Assembly: GCA_959020035.1 (NCBI GenBank)
Contig: CAUEQX010000005.1
Span: forward strand, 1 to 30,723
From: an uncultured Collinsella sp.
Lineage (GTDB): Bacteria > Actinomycetota > Coriobacteriia > Coriobacteriales > Coriobacteriaceae
Direction: 5' to 3'
DNA length: 30,723 nucleotides
Within the stretch, counting starts at the first letter, position 1; every line of letters begins with the position of its first letter. Under the pieces are notes generated by a model. The model had not been told where the DNA came from. It saw only the letters and a list, made by a program, of their open reading frames with translations, and made no database searches. Positions 5,050-13,484 of this stretch are shown in pieces. The translations under genes and the position numbers were made by a program.

Positions 5050-7827
5050 TTACTTCTTCCCGAATTTGATCTTGATGGCGCGCTTGAGCGCGTACTTGCC
5101 CAGGCTTGGAAGCTTTTGCTCGTATTTGACCATCGTGGAGCACTCGGGGCGGTCGCGATCCAGATGGATGGCGTCAAACGCGCACTTGGTGGTGCACAGG
5201 CCGCAGCCGATGCACTTGTTGGGGTCGACAATCGAGGCGCCGCAGCCCAGGCAGCGGGCGGTCTCGGCGCGCACCTGCTCCTCGGTAAAGGTCTCAACAT
5301 ACTCGCTAAACGGCGCAGCCTTCTCGCGTTCGCGGTCCACATGCGCAACCTCGCGGCTCGCGTTGTCGTAGCTCTCGAGCACAACGTCGTCGCGGTCGAG
5401 CGCGGTATAGCGGCGCTGATTGCGGCCGATGGTGAGCGTGGAGCCCGGCTGCACAAAGCGATGGATGGACACCGCGGCCTCGTGGCCGGCGGCGATAGCG
5501 TCGATGGCAAAGCTGGGGCCAGTGTAGGCGTCACCACCCACAAAGATGTCGGGTTCGGCGGTCTGGTAAGTCTGGGGATCGGCAAGGGCGCCCTGGCCGC
5601 GGCCGAGCTCCACCTTGGAGCCAGCCAGCAGGTCGCCCCACACAATGGACTGGCCAATCGACATGACGACACGGTCGGCATCGACACGGCGCAGGTCGTT
5701 CTCGTCGTACTCGGGCGCAAAACGGCCCTCGTCGTCAAAGACACGCGTGCAGCGCTTGAAGGTGATACCGCACACACGACCGGCCTCGTCCAGGTGAATC
5801 TCCTTGGGGCCCCAGCCGCAGCTGATGTGAGCGCCGTCCTCAACGGCCTCGCGACGCTCCTCCTCGCTGGCGGGCATCTGAGCCTCGCTCTCCAGGCAGA
5901 ACATCTCAACGTGCTCGGAACCCAGACGGCAGGCGTTGCGTGCGACATCGATGGCCACGTTGCCGCCGCCCACCACAATGGTGCGGCCGGACAGGGTATC
6001 GATCTTGCCGCTGTTAACCTCGCGAAGGAAGTCGACGGCCACGGTCACGTCCTCGGCATCCTCGCCCGGAATACCGGCAAGGCGGCCGCCCTGGCAGCCA
6101 ATAGCAACGTAGAAGGCCTTAAAGCCCTGCTCGCGCAGCTCGTCGAGCGTCACATCACGACCGACCTCCACGCCATAGCGGAACTCGGCGCCCATCAGGC
6201 GAATGATCTCGACCTCGGCCTCGATAACATCCTTCTGCAGCTTAAAGCTGGGAATACCGTAGGTGAGCATGCCGCCCGGACGCTCGTTCTTCTCGAATAC
6301 GACGGGCTTGTAGCCCTTCTCGGCCAGGTAGAAAGCGCAGGACAGACCGGCCGGGCCGGCGCCGATAATGGCGACCTTCTGATCGAAGCCGCCGGCACGC
6401 GTCGGGGTCACCACAGGTGGGACATAGCGGGTCGCGGCGTCCAGATCGCGCTGGGCGATGAACTTCTTGACCTCGTCGATAGCCACGGCGGCGTCCACAC
6501 GGCCGCGGGTGCAGGCGTCCTCGCAGCGGCGGTTGCACACACGGCCGCAGATGGCGGGCAGCGGGTTCTCGCGCTTAATGAGTGCTAGGGCCTCGTCATA
6601 GCGGCCCTGCGCCGCGAGCTTCAGATAGCCCTGAACGGCAACGTGCGCGGGGCAGGCCGTCTTGCAGGGCGCGGTGCCGGACTCGTGCGTCTCGATGCGG
6701 TTGTCGTTGCGGTAGTTGGGCGACCACTTGGTGTGGTCCCACTTGGTGGCATCGGGCAACTCCTGGCGCGGATACTCGGGCACCTGTCCGCCCGCCTTCT
6801 TGCTGCAGAGCTTTTGGCCCAGCTTGGCGGCGCCGGCCGGGCAAACCTCAACGCAGCGACCGCAGGCCACGCACTTGTCCTTCTCGACCTTGGCGACATA
6901 GGCCGAGCGCGACAGGTTGGGCGTGTTGAACAGCTGCGAGGTGCGCAGGGCGTAGCACACGTTGACGTTGCAGTTGCAGATGGCGAAGATCTTGTTCTCG
7001 CCGTCGATGTTGGTGATCTGGTGCACAAATCCGTTGTCCTCGGCCTGGCGCAGGATGTCGTAGACCTCGTCGCGCGTCACGTAATGGCCGCGGTCGGTCT
7101 CGACCACGTAGTCGGCCATATCGCCCACGGCGATGCACCAATCGGCCGGGTCGTCGGCGCAGCCCTCGCCCATCACGCGACGGCTCGCGCGGCAGCTGCA
7201 GGTACTGGCAGCATACTTACCCTCGTATTTGTCGAGCCAGTGCTCGATATGCTCAATCGGCACCGAGGTGCTCGCGGCGTCAATGGCCTTCTCGACCGGA
7301 ATGACGTGCATGCCGATACCGGCACCACCGGGCGGCACCATCGGCGTGGCCTTGGACAGCGGTCCCTTGGACGCCTGCTCAAAGAACTTGGCATAGACCG
7401 GGTGCTCCTCGAGCTGGCCCATGCGCATGTTGAGGAATTCGGCAGAGCCCGGCACCAGCATGGGCAGCACCCACTGCTTGGCGCGCTCGGGGTTTTCCCA
7501 GTTGTACTCGAGCAGGCCCGTGTAGCTCATATCGTCGAGCATCTTTTCGATATCGGCCTCGGGCATGCCGGTGAGCTTGACCATCTCGGGCAGCGTATAG
7601 GGACGGCGCATCTTCATCTTGCAGAGCACTTCGGCTTGCTCGTCGGTTGCGGCCTCGGCAAACGACCAGTACTCGTAGCCCAGCAGCTCGTCGCGATGCA
7701 GCAGACGGTTGGTGCAGTGCTCGCACAGCTTGACGATGGCCTCGCGCGGATGCTCCGGCAGCGGCGGTACAAACTCCGCGCCGATATCGGGCTCGGTGTA
7801 GCTAATTCCCGGTCCGTTGAGAATCAT
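5050..7827 (-). CDS. Multi-[4Fe-4S] FAD/NAD(P)-dependent oxidoreductase (glutamate synthase small-subunit-like core)
   Basis: A 925-aa cytosolic iron-sulfur flavoprotein. The start is ATG 7827 behind AGAAGGGA; an in-frame start 28 codons upstream overlaps the regulatory region. Domains in order: an N-terminal region with CEHC (35-38) and Cys210/212/223/231; CNCNVNVC (284-291); a ferredoxin motif CVACGRCVEVCP (319-330); the Cys-rich helical domain of glutamate synthase small subunits (388-439, CGRVCNRRCEDAC); an FAD Rossmann motif GAGPAG (479-484); an NAD(P)H motif GGGNVA (620-625); a C-terminal FAD motif GGDA (764-767); and a final ferredoxin pair CLGC/CIGCGLCTTKC (859-882). The central part resembles the GltD/NfnB/DPYD flavin module, which passes electrons from NAD(P)H through Fe-S clusters. 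The N-terminal 300 residues are unusual, and the substrate is unknown. It is divergent from a TetR gene across tandem palindromes. Confidence 0.85.
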   Translation of the reverse strand: MILNGPGISYTEPDIGAEFVPPLPEHPREAIVKLCEHCTNRLLHRDELLGYEYWSFAEAATDEQAEVLCKMKMRRPYTLPEMVKLTGMPEADIEKMLDDMSYTGLLEYNWENPERAKQWVLPMLVPGSAEFLNMRMGQLEEHPVYAKFFEQASKGPLSKATPMVPPGGAGIGMHVIPVEKAIDAASTSVPIEHIEHWLDKYEGKYAASTCSCRASRRVMGEGCADDPADWCIAVGDMADYVVETDRGHYVTRDEVYDILRQAEDNGFVHQITNIDGENKIFAICNCNVNVCYALRTSQLFNTPNLSRSAYVAKVEKDKCVACGRCVEVCPAGAAKLGQKLCSKKAGGQVPEYPRQELPDATKWDHTKWSPNYRNDNRIETHESGTAPCKTACPAHVAVQGYLKLAAQGRYDEALALIKRENPLPAICGRVCNRRCEDACTRGRVDAAVAIDEVKKFIAQRDLDAATRYVPPVVTPTRAGGFDQKVAIIGAGPAGLSCAFYLAEKGYKPVVFEKNERPGGMLTYGIPSFKLQKDVIEAEVEIIRLMGAEFRYGVEVGRDVTLDELREQGFKAFYVAIGCQGGRLAGIPGEDAEDVTVAVDFLREVNSGKIDTLSGRTIVVGGGNVAIDVARNACRLGSEHVEMFCLESEAQMPASEEERREAVEDGAHISCGWGPKEIHLDEAGRVCGITFKRCTRVFDDEGRFAPEYDENDLRRVDADRVVMSIGQSIVWGDLLAGSKVELGRGQGALADPQTYQTAEPDIFVGGDAYTGPSFAIDAIAAGHEAAVSIHRFVQPGSTLTIGRNQRRYTALDRDDVVLESYDNASREVAHVDREREKAAPFSEYVETFTEEQVRAETARCLGCGASIVDPNKCIGCGLCTTKCAFDAIHLDRDRPECSTMVKYEQKLPSLGKYALKRAIKIKFGKK

Positions 7828-7921
7828 GGTTGTCCCTTCTCTTGCCACAGCCCGGCGAGACCGCAGCACCCCTCTTTTTTTGCAGGCCGGGCATGCCCCC
7901 ATGCCGTTCACCCGCCATTAG

Positions 7922-7959
7922 TTGACATTGTGTCAAAAATAGTATTGACGAACCGTCAA
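7922..7959. promoter_or_regulatory. Tandem palindromes, candidate TetR operators
   Basis: Two perfect 6-bp inverted repeats with 3-bp spacers lie between the divergent flavoprotein and TetR genes: TTGACA-TTG-TGTCAA (7922-7936) and TTGACG-AAC-CGTCAA (7945-7959), with centres 23 bp apart. An imperfect third dyad, GACTGTT/AACGGTC, follows at about 7970-7988. The half-sites resemble -35 boxes, so a bound dimer would block transcription in one or both directions. They are most simply assigned to the adjacent TetR regulator. Confidence 0.7.
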
Positions 7960-8017
7960 CAATATTCAAGACTGTTAGGCGAACGGTCAGGCAAAAGAGG
8001 ATGAAAGGCGGCAAAAC

Positions 8018-8680
8018 ATGGGCAACAACGCAGCAGATACCTCTGTGGTCGATGCCGTCCCTGCATCCGATAGCGCGGCAAAGCGCCTGACGGGCGACGA
8101 ACGCCGTCGCGAGATCCTCGATGCCGTGCGCACCGTAAGCTCCGAGTTGGGCGTGTCCCACCTATCGGTATCGGCCGTGACCAAACGAGCCGGCTGCACG
8201 CGTTCATTGTTCTACCACTACTTTGCCGACATGGACGCCGCCGTCACCGCCGTCATGGACGAGGCGATCGACGGTTTTATCTCCGAGCTCGAGCAGTGGA
8301 ATGCCAACCGCATCGTCGGTGATATTGAGGGCGCGCTCGACACCGTCGCCCCGCTCTTTAAGCGTCTGGTCGCCAGCGGCCACGAGCTGCCGAGTACGCT
8401 CACCTCAAGCAGCGGCGCGCTCTACGGCGGCTTTTTGCACAACGTGGTTCAGCGCGTGGCTCAGTACATCTGTGACACCACCGTGGTGGATTTTGTCGCC
8501 CATCATGAGCTACGCATCGATCATGTCTACGAGACGTTCTACACCCTCATCATGGGACTGTTGATGTATATCCGCACGCACCCCGATGTGCCCGACGAGA
8601 CGGTCAAGGAAATCATCGCCTCGACACTCCACATCGAGGGCTATACCGCCAAGTATCCGGAGCGCAAGCCCCAGGACTGA
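8018..8680 (+). CDS. TetR/AcrR family transcriptional regulator
   Basis: A 220-aa one-component regulator. An unstructured stretch of about 25 residues precedes a TetR-type helix-turn-helix (residues ~28-75: RRREILDAV, then LSVSAVTKRAGCTRSLFYHYF with the family's FYxYF signature). The C-terminal helical part (76-220) would bind an inducer; it has no obvious ligand signature. The start at ATG 8018 has AAAGGCGG upstream. It is divergent from the Fe-S flavoprotein and lies 63 bp upstream of the DUF5692-like membrane protein gene, so it probably controls both. The tandem palindromes at 7922-7959 are its likely operators. Confidence 0.9.
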   Translation: MGNNAADTSVVDAVPASDSAAKRLTGDERRREILDAVRTVSSELGVSHLSVSAVTKRAGCTRSLFYHYFADMDAAVTAVMDEAIDGFISELEQWNANRIVGDIEGALDTVAPLFKRLVASGHELPSTLTSSSGALYGGFLHNVVQRVAQYICDTTVVDFVAHHELRIDHVYETFYTLIMGLLMYIRTHPDVPDETVKEIIASTLHIEGYTAKYPERKPQD

Positions 8681-8743
8681 CGACATTTGGCCAAACTGCC
8701 CGCGATCAGAAGAGGGGCCGCGGGCGTGTGAAAGGAGAGCAGC

Positions 8744-9751
8744 ATGCTGTTCGATGTTTGGGGTAGCGATACCCTTATCCACTGGGCCGGCTGGGCCATG
8801 GTCTTTATCGGCCTGATCGTGCTCAACGAGGTCGGCCGCCGCACCAAGCTCGGCGCGGCCATCATCTTTGGCGTGGCTCCGCTGGCCATGACCATCTACT
8901 GCGTCGCCATCGCCGTTGGCGTCTCGCAGGGTGCCGAGTGGGCGCTCACCAACCCCACCCATGTATACCAGAACAGCTGGTTCCACTACGCCAAGGTGTA
9001 CGCGGCGCTGGCCGGTTGCTGGGGCTTCATTGCCATTAAGTACCAGTGGGGCAAGATCGGCAAGGCGCATTGGTTCCGCGCGTGGCCGTTTGTGATCGTC
9101 GCCATCAACATCATGATCGCCGTCGTGTCCGATTTCGAGAGCGCCTATCACTTCTTTGTCCTGGGCGAGTCCACCTGGGTCACCTCCGAGGGCGCCACGC
9201 AGCTGGCCGGCTGGAACAACGTGTTCAACGGCATCGCGGGCATCATCAACATCTTCTGCATGACCGGTTGGTGGAGCGTCTACGCCTCCGAGGATCAGAC
9301 CGACATGCTGTGGCCCGACATGACCTGGGTCTACATCATCGCCTACGATATCTGGAACTTCTGCTACACCTACAACTGCCTGCCCACCCACTCCTGGTTC
9401 TGCGGCTTTGCGCTGCTGCTGGCGCCCACCGTCGCCGCCTTTATCTGGAACAAGGGCGGCTGGATTCAGAACCGCGCCTTTACGTTGGCCATTTGGTGCA
9501 TGTTTGCCCAGGTGTTCCCGTACTTCCAGGAGGAGTCCATCTTTGTGACCCACTCCACGCTCGACCCCGGCGCCGCTACCGCGGTCTCGATCGCCGCGCT
9601 GATCGCCAACGTCGCCGCAATCATCTACATCGCCTACCGCGCCAAGAAGCTCGGCCGCAACCCCTACAAGCAGGATGTCTTTGAGGGCACCAGCGATTGG
9701 GAGAAGGCCACTGCCCGCCGCGCCAAGGTTGATTACGCGCACGCTGAGTAA
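8744..9751 (+). CDS. Polytopic membrane protein, DUF5692-like
   Basis: A 335-aa integral membrane protein with about eight or nine hydrophobic segments (roughly 11-31, 36-61, 80-100, 107-131, 152-175, two between 190 and 235, 245-263, 280-305) and a charged cytosolic tail. It is very rich in Trp, often inside the helices (WAGWAMVF, WNNVFNGIAG, CMTGWW). I believe this is the family called DUF5692, but the assignment is from memory of such sequences. A strong ribosome binding site (AAAGGAGAG) precedes ATG 8744. It follows the tetR gene closely and ends before a terminator at 9821. The context suggests a transporter or membrane partner for the divergent flavoprotein's substrate; no family reaction is known to me. 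Confidence 0.7.
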   Translation: MLFDVWGSDTLIHWAGWAMVFIGLIVLNEVGRRTKLGAAIIFGVAPLAMTIYCVAIAVGVSQGAEWALTNPTHVYQNSWFHYAKVYAALAGCWGFIAIKYQWGKIGKAHWFRAWPFVIVAINIMIAVVSDFESAYHFFVLGESTWVTSEGATQLAGWNNVFNGIAGIINIFCMTGWWSVYASEDQTDMLWPDMTWVYIIAYDIWNFCYTYNCLPTHSWFCGFALLLAPTVAAFIWNKGGWIQNRAFTLAIWCMFAQVFPYFQEESIFVTHSTLDPGAATAVSIAALIANVAAIIYIAYRAKKLGRNPYKQDVFEGTSDWEKATARRAKVDYAHAE

Positions 9752-9820
9752 CATGTTGGTCGCTGTTGGCACTTGGGCATAGGCCCACCTGCCAGGCTTT
9801 TCAATCCAATGTCTCGCAGA

Positions 9821-9859
9821 GCCCCCGGAAAGCGTTTCGCTCGCTTTTCGGGGGCTTTT
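9821..9859 (+). terminator. Terminator after the tetR-DUF5692 unit
   Basis: A 14-bp stem (GCCCCCGGAAAGCG with CGCTTTTCGGGGGC, one G-U pair) and a 7-nt loop are followed by TTTT. The rest of the 237-bp gap up to 9989 is AT-rich around 9880-9925 and may hold the promoter of the next gene, but no clear -35/-10 pair is seen. Confidence 0.9.
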
Positions 9860-9988
9860 GTCGTTGCGTCTCTATTCATCTATTCAAAAACATGCGCATA
9901 TATAAAATCGGATTTCAAATCATGCGGCGGCTCTATGGGGTCCCGTTTTTGGGTACATTGTTGTCCCGATATTGAGCTTGGGGGATAT

Positions 9989-11491
9989 ATGAAAGATGAG
10001 ACGCGTGGCCACGAGGATGCGGCCCAAGATGCAGAAGCTTGCGCTGAGGCCCTGGAGAGCCTAGACCAGATCGCACTGGCCGAGATTGCGTTTGACGATC
10101 CGAGCGTTGATGTGCGGGATGAGCCGGAAATCGAGGCGCAGCCCGATGATCAGGATGCAAAAGACGATGGCGCCGCGCCCACCGAAGACGAGGCGGGGCA
10201 CGAGGAATCCGAATGCGAGGTCAACGACCAGCCCGAATCCGACACGAGCGAGGAAACCATCTTACTCGACAGCTTGCCGGCCGAAGATTCGCTGACCCGC
10301 GAGCTTCCCGGCCTGGGCTCCGCGCCTGCCGTGGACGAGACCATCGCCATGGGCGATATTCCCCTACCGTCCGTTCCTTCGGCACACGAAGCCGAGGTTC
10401 GTCATCGCAAGATGTCGCCCAAGCGCCGCAACCTGATGGTTGCCGGCGTTGTGGCCGTCGCGCTCGTCGCCGGCGGCGCAGGCTACGCAGCCTGGAACGG
10501 ATACCGGCAAGAGCAGGCTGCCATCACCGCCGCCAATGCCCACACGATGATGTCGGTGCAGATTGGCGTACACGCCGCGGGGCTCGACTGTTCCGCCGGC
10601 TCCAAGATTCCCGTGCAGGTGAGCGGGCAGGATTCCGACGGTTCTTCCGTGAGCGAAACACTCTATGTTGACGAGCACGGCCGTGGCATCAAACTGCTAC
10701 CCGGTGACTACACGCTCTCCATTGCCGCCTCCCCCATCGCGTCCGACGGCACCGTCTATACCGTGCCGACCACCAAGGCGCAAGTCACCATTAAGAGCGA
10801 TGGGCAGGATTTGAGTGCCCAGGCCACCTTTAAGCTTAAGGTGCCTTCGGCCGACACGGTGACCGACGACCAGATCGATGCCGCCGCCAAGTATGCCGAG
10901 GAAGGCGGGGTGAACTCCGCCGCGGTCGCAAAGGCGCTCCAGCAGGCGGCAACCGCGCGCCGTGACGCCGCCGTCAACGCCGTGAGCTCCCGCGAGGCAC
11001 AGGCGGCCCGCGACGCCGATGCTCGACATAAGGCAACGGACCTGTATCAGCTCGATATTCCCGTTGAGTGGTACGGCAAAGTCGCGACTTGGCAAAACGG
11101 CAGCACGCTGTGCATTTATCTGGACGGCGACACCAACACACCGCTCGTGACGCTCGTCGCGGTGCGCGAGGGCGAGAGCTTTACGCCCGATGAGGGCGAC
11201 GCGGTTTTGGGTGCCGCAAACCTCGGCAACGGCTACACCGTCTACGCCAGCGGCCCCGTCTATCCGTACGTGGTGCCCCAGACCATCAACGGACGGACGC
11301 AAGACCCCGTGTCGACCTACCCCATGGATACGGCGATTGAGCTTGTCGAGCTTACGACCGGCAACCGCTACACCTATAGCCAGATCAAGAACGTACTGGT
11401 CGGCAAAGACGGCAAAGCCGACGCCGCGACCAAACTCGAGACCGACTACCTCGCCCAGATTCTCCTGCCGAGTATCAAAGCCCAGGACTAG
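9989..11491 (+). CDS. Membrane-anchored extracellular protein of unknown function
   Basis: A 500-aa product. The ATG at 9989, preceded by GGGGGAT, is preferred; the open frame extends 72 codons further upstream, but across the preceding terminator. Residues 1-135 are very acidic (Asp/Glu-rich, low complexity, presumably cytosolic and disordered). A basic patch, RHRKMSPKRR (138-147), precedes one membrane helix (148-169), giving an N-in topology with about 330 residues outside. The outer part has a beta-rich segment (about 185-290, VSETLYVDEHGRGIKLLPGDYTL-like, reminiscent of prealbumin/Cna-B-type folds) and an Ala-rich helical stretch (about 310-350). A second beta-rich domain ending LLPSIKAQD follows. 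I recognise no catalytic motif. It is convergent with the ATPase gene. Confidence 0.75.
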   Translation: MKDETRGHEDAAQDAEACAEALESLDQIALAEIAFDDPSVDVRDEPEIEAQPDDQDAKDDGAAPTEDEAGHEESECEVNDQPESDTSEETILLDSLPAEDSLTRELPGLGSAPAVDETIAMGDIPLPSVPSAHEAEVRHRKMSPKRRNLMVAGVVAVALVAGGAGYAAWNGYRQEQAAITAANAHTMMSVQIGVHAAGLDCSAGSKIPVQVSGQDSDGSSVSETLYVDEHGRGIKLLPGDYTLSIAASPIASDGTVYTVPTTKAQVTIKSDGQDLSAQATFKLKVPSADTVTDDQIDAAAKYAEEGGVNSAAVAKALQQAATARRDAAVNAVSSREAQAARDADARHKATDLYQLDIPVEWYGKVATWQNGSTLCIYLDGDTNTPLVTLVAVREGESFTPDEGDAVLGAANLGNGYTVYASGPVYPYVVPQTINGRTQDPVSTYPMDTAIELVELTTGNRYTYSQIKNVLVGKDGKADAATKLETDYLAQILLPSIKAQD

Positions 11492-11564
11492 CCTGGCGCA
11501 GCAACGTGCTCCCCAACCGTGATGAAGGAGCCAGGAGGTCCTGACCCCACAGGCCCATAGATGA

Positions 11565-12917
11565 TTAGGCAAGGAGCCACTTCCATGCGGGCATAACGTG
11601 TACCACACCGTGCTCGCATGGAATATCGGTCTGTTCATCCATGGTAACGATTGCCGACTCGCCAAGATCAAACTGGGCCATCGAGGCATCAAGCGCGGCA
11701 ATTTCGCGCTCGCGCGTTTTCTCACTTGCCATATCCGCACTCACCTGAATCAGGCTATAAGCCCGCATGAGAAGCGCGTCCCCAGCCACAAAGTCTACCT
11801 CATGGCTTTTGCTCTTCTCTTTGATTAGCAGGCAGCAGACCGAGCCGGTCCTCACCGCGGGAGTCCTTCTTCTTAGCGCATTGAACACTGCGGTCTCGAG
11901 CCTCTGGCCCTGGTCCAATGCCGATGCGGGAGAGAATGCTCCAAACATCGCAGGGTCGACAGCGTAGACCTTAGACGCAGACCGCATGTTATTTGCCAGT
12001 GAACGCGTGAACTCCGGCACAGAAAATAACAGGTAGGCGTCCTCATAATACTCAAGTAAATCGCTGAGCGAATTACGACTGACGGGTATCTGTCTGCTCT
12101 TGAACTCGTTGTACACTTTGTTCACTGACAGCTCTCGTCCCGAAGATGCCATACACCGCGTCAAGAACAGCGATGCCAGGCGAGGGTTCTTGACGTCGTA
12201 ACGTTCAACGACGTCCATGGCGACCGTTCGCGAAGCATATTCCTGTAGCAGCTGAATCGCGTCTGCAGGCGTCTGCTCAAGTGTCGCGATGAATCCCCCT
12301 TGTTCAAGATACCCGATCAGATGATGTCGAAGCAGCGCTGCATCGCTCGGGGAAAAGGTCGCATCTGGCTCAGGGACGCTCCCCGTCTTATATCGAACGT
12401 ATTCCGAAAAACTCAACGGAAAAAGCTCTCGCACAAGAGAACGACCCCTGAACTCGCTCTTAAGTTCTGAGGACAGCATCTTGGAAGAAGATCCCGTCAC
12501 ATAGACGGTCGCTTTCTCCGTATCGACTACACGCCGCAGAAACGCACCCCATTCGGGAATTTCCTGGATCTCGTCAAAGAAAATGTAAGCGCCCTCGGTT
12601 CGAGCAACAGGATACAGTGCATAGAACGTGTCGAGCACGTCCGCCAGCAGCGATGGCTCATACGGGCGCAAGCGCTCATCCTCAAAATTGAAGTAAAGCA
12701 TCCGGTCAAGCTCGACGCCCCGGCTCTGAAGCCGCCGCATCTCCTGATACAGGCGATACGTCTTTCCACAACGGCGGGCCCCCACAATCACATTTACGAT
12801 GTTGTCGCGCTTTGGCTCCTGTGGGTTTCCTAGATCAAGGTCTCGCTCAAAGACCTGCGGAACCCCCTGCTGTTCAAAGTCCTTTATTTTCTGGGCGATC
12901 AAGTCGTTGAATGCCAT
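11565..12917 (-). CDS. AAA-type ATPase with C-terminal DUF4143 domain
   Basis: A 450-aa protein of the AAA_14/DUF4143 family, common in gut anaerobes and archaea and of uncertain role. Walker A is GARRCGKT (46-53), Walker B is YIFFDEIQE (111-119), and a sensor-like TGSSSKML is followed by the family motif RELFPLSFSEY. The C-terminal DUF4143 part contains EVDFVAGD and later LIQVSADM. That E-x(n)-D-x-V arrangement resembles a PD-(D/E)xK nuclease-like fold, although whether it cuts DNA is not established for the family. These genes often behave as mobile or phase-selected cargo. This one is monocistronic, convergent with the upstream neighbour, and its promoter sits inside a long inverted repeat (12926-12985). 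Confidence 0.9.
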   Translation of the reverse strand: MAFNDLIAQKIKDFEQQGVPQVFERDLDLGNPQEPKRDNIVNVIVGARRCGKTYRLYQEMRRLQSRGVELDRMLYFNFEDERLRPYEPSLLADVLDTFYALYPVARTEGAYIFFDEIQEIPEWGAFLRRVVDTEKATVYVTGSSSKMLSSELKSEFRGRSLVRELFPLSFSEYVRYKTGSVPEPDATFSPSDAALLRHHLIGYLEQGGFIATLEQTPADAIQLLQEYASRTVAMDVVERYDVKNPRLASLFLTRCMASSGRELSVNKVYNEFKSRQIPVSRNSLSDLLEYYEDAYLLFSVPEFTRSLANNMRSASKVYAVDPAMFGAFSPASALDQGQRLETAVFNALRRRTPAVRTGSVCCLLIKEKSKSHEVDFVAGDALLMRAYSLIQVSADMASEKTREREIAALDASMAQFDLGESAIVTMDEQTDIPCEHGVVHVMPAWKWLLA

Positions 12918-12925
12918 GATTCTCC

Positions 12926-12985
12926 AATCTTGCTCTCTAGCTAATCAAAATTATAGCGATTCTTGATTAATTAGAGAGCAAGATT
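12926..12985 (-). promoter_or_regulatory. Promoter within a 23-bp inverted repeat upstream of the ATPase
   Basis: Arms at 12926-12948 and 12963-12985 are complementary at 21 of 23 positions and share the core CTTGCTCTCTA. They flank a 14-bp spacer. The minus-strand spacer contains TATAAT (12950-12955), a consensus -10 box. Transcription would start in or near the left arm, so the repeat can act either as an operator dyad around the -10 or, if transcription starts upstream, as a 5'-UTR hairpin. Confidence 0.65.
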
Positions 12986-13146
12986 ATGTCTGACTTGATT
13001 AACACTTAAGCAAGTTTTTTCACTATTACTGCTCGAAGGATGCCGAGTGGCTGAGAGGACAACCAAGCCCGAATGCGACTCCCTGGACAGTCGATTTGGG
13101 ACGGGGCTTTTTGACTACCCTCCCCCTGTAGAAAAATCCCTAACGC

Positions 13147-13213
13147 AGTTGCGGTGAAATAGGGACTGTTTTTGCTGGTCAAACCGCAAAACAATCCCTA
13201 TTTCACCGCAACT
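13147..13213. repeat. Dispersed palindromic element, AGTTGCGGTGAAATAG family, copy 1
   Basis: A perfect 19-bp inverted repeat: AGTTGCGGTGAAATAGGGA (13147-13165) with its complement at 13195-13213, and a 29-bp loop. A second copy with the same outer 16 bp but a different inner stem is at 26579-26645. It lies in the 320-bp gap upstream of the ATPase gene; besides this and the promoter repeat I see nothing convincing there. Confidence 0.8.
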
Positions 13214-13237
13214 TATTGGTGGCCTTTTGGGTGGCAC

Positions 13238-13432
13238 TCAGCGCCACGGATCGGCTTCGAACATTGGCTCGCGCTCGGGGCGGCGATCGCTGTAGGGATC
13301 GTAGCCGTCATCGTCCTCGTTCTCGGCACGGATGTAGGGGTCGCGCGGCTTGGGTGCCGGTTTAGACGGAGTCTTCGGTGCGGCGGGCGCCGCCTCAGCC
13401 ACCGGTGCGTTCGTCTTGTTCTCGTCTTTCAT
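13238..13432 (-). CDS. Small Pro/Ala/Asp-rich hypothetical protein
   Basis: A 64-aa ORF beginning MKDENKTNAPVAEAAPAAP, then Lys/Pro-rich sequence, then an acidic, aromatic tail (YIRAENEDDDGYDPYSD, ending FEADPWR). ATG 13432 has AGGAG 8 bases upstream, which favours a real start. The biased composition predicts disorder and no enzymatic role. It lies just past the clpB terminator on the same strand. I do not recognise a family; it could be a chance ORF. Confidence 0.45.
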   Translation of the reverse strand: MKDENKTNAPVAEAAPAAPKTPSKPAPKPRDPYIRAENEDDDGYDPYSDRRPEREPMFEADPWR

Positions 13433-13484
13433 CTGCATAGCTCCTTGCCATGTGCTCACGTTCAACACCATCGATTGTCGCACG

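Noticed and set aside
4426..6588. Plus-strand ORF (720 codons) across hypA and the flavoprotein
   Set aside because: Shadow frame; it crosses the structured repeat and two real genes on the other strand.
13030..13100. tRNA-Ser-like stretch (GATGCCGAGTGGCTGAGAGG)
   Set aside because: It resembles a D-arm of a class II tRNA, but there is no matching acceptor stem and no GTTCGAATC T-loop. At most it is a decayed fragment.
13006..13194. Minus-strand ORF of 62 codons upstream of the ATPase
   Set aside because: It is encoded largely by the palindromic element at 13147-13213 and has no ribosome binding site or protein-like pattern.
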